Part shown: positions 63,998-64,000 of the stretch, one piece after another
Layout: each line of letters starts with the position of its first letter
Numbering within the stretch: position 1 is the stretch's first letter
Assembly (NCBI RefSeq): GCF_039852015.1
Contig: NZ_CP156628.1
Location: 1,116,001 to 1,180,000, forward strand
Source: Robbsia sp. KACC 23696
GTDB taxonomy: Bacteria > Pseudomonadota > Gammaproteobacteria > Burkholderiales > Burkholderiaceae
DNA: 64,000 nt
Reading direction: 5' to 3'
Program-made: the position numbers and the translations under genes
The notes under the pieces: generated by a model
The model's input: only the letters and a program-made list of their open reading frames with translations
The model's database searches: none
What the model was told of the DNA's origin: nothing

Positions 63998-64000
63998 CCC

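Noticed and set aside
1-64000. CRISPR arrays, tRNA or rRNA genes, insertion sequences
   Set aside because: I looked for spaced identical repeats, tRNA-like arms and transposase frames and saw none; short tRNAs could still be missed by eye.

Overview
The window looks like a secondary chromosome or megaplasmid (chromid) of a Burkholderiaceae bacterium. This is inferred from gene content: a Gram-negative porin of the Burkholderia type, MaeB with a phosphotransacetylase tail, ArgP/LysE, an anthranilate-route kynurenine operon, and a Rep_3 initiator beside parAB on a replicon that also carries chromosome-like metabolic genes. I cannot name the species. I saw no tRNA, rRNA or CRISPR.

Layout. 1-22.5 kb holds chromosome-like genes: malic enzyme (partial), M23 peptidase, a thioredoxin-reductase-like flavoprotein without its CxxC, a small protein / MetX-like hydrolase / PAS histidine kinase operon, a response regulator, an outer-membrane protein, a methyltransferase, the divergent LysE/ArgP pair, an MFS exporter, a histidine phosphatase, a DOPA-dioxygenase-like protein, a hydratase, ArsC, a TetR regulator, a porin, a YfcE-like phosphoesterase and FolE. 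22.6-29.7 kb is the replication and partition region: iterons, AT-rich blocks, repA, parB, parA and a 2.2 kb gene-free stretch carrying parS-like palindromes. It is followed at 29.7-31.8 kb by a large recombinase-like protein that lacks a recognisable catalytic end.

32-53.5 kb is again chromosome-like: an ArnT-family glycosyltransferase, a copper operon (P-type ATPase, CopA, CopB) behind a CueR-type promoter, a double-HTH LysR divergent from a LigI-like lactonase and a DctA-like carrier, an Lrp regulator divergent from kynB-kynU-kynA, a Fur-boxed ABC importer, and a LuxR-type response regulator. From 53.5 kb to the end is the integrase end of a prophage: tyrosine integrase, excisionase, then a mostly minus-strand chain of genes overlapping by 4-11 bases, including a cytosine-5 methyltransferase with seven tandem target-recognition-like modules.

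The most unusual feature is the replication control layout. A 17-bp iteron (consensus AGGTGMAYGNCYATGGT) clusters upstream of repA, but good copies also lie 5-7.5 kb away. An inverted pair lies about 20 kb away at 44.4 kb, immediately next to a sixth parS-like palindrome. This suggests a distal site that both the initiator and ParB could bind.
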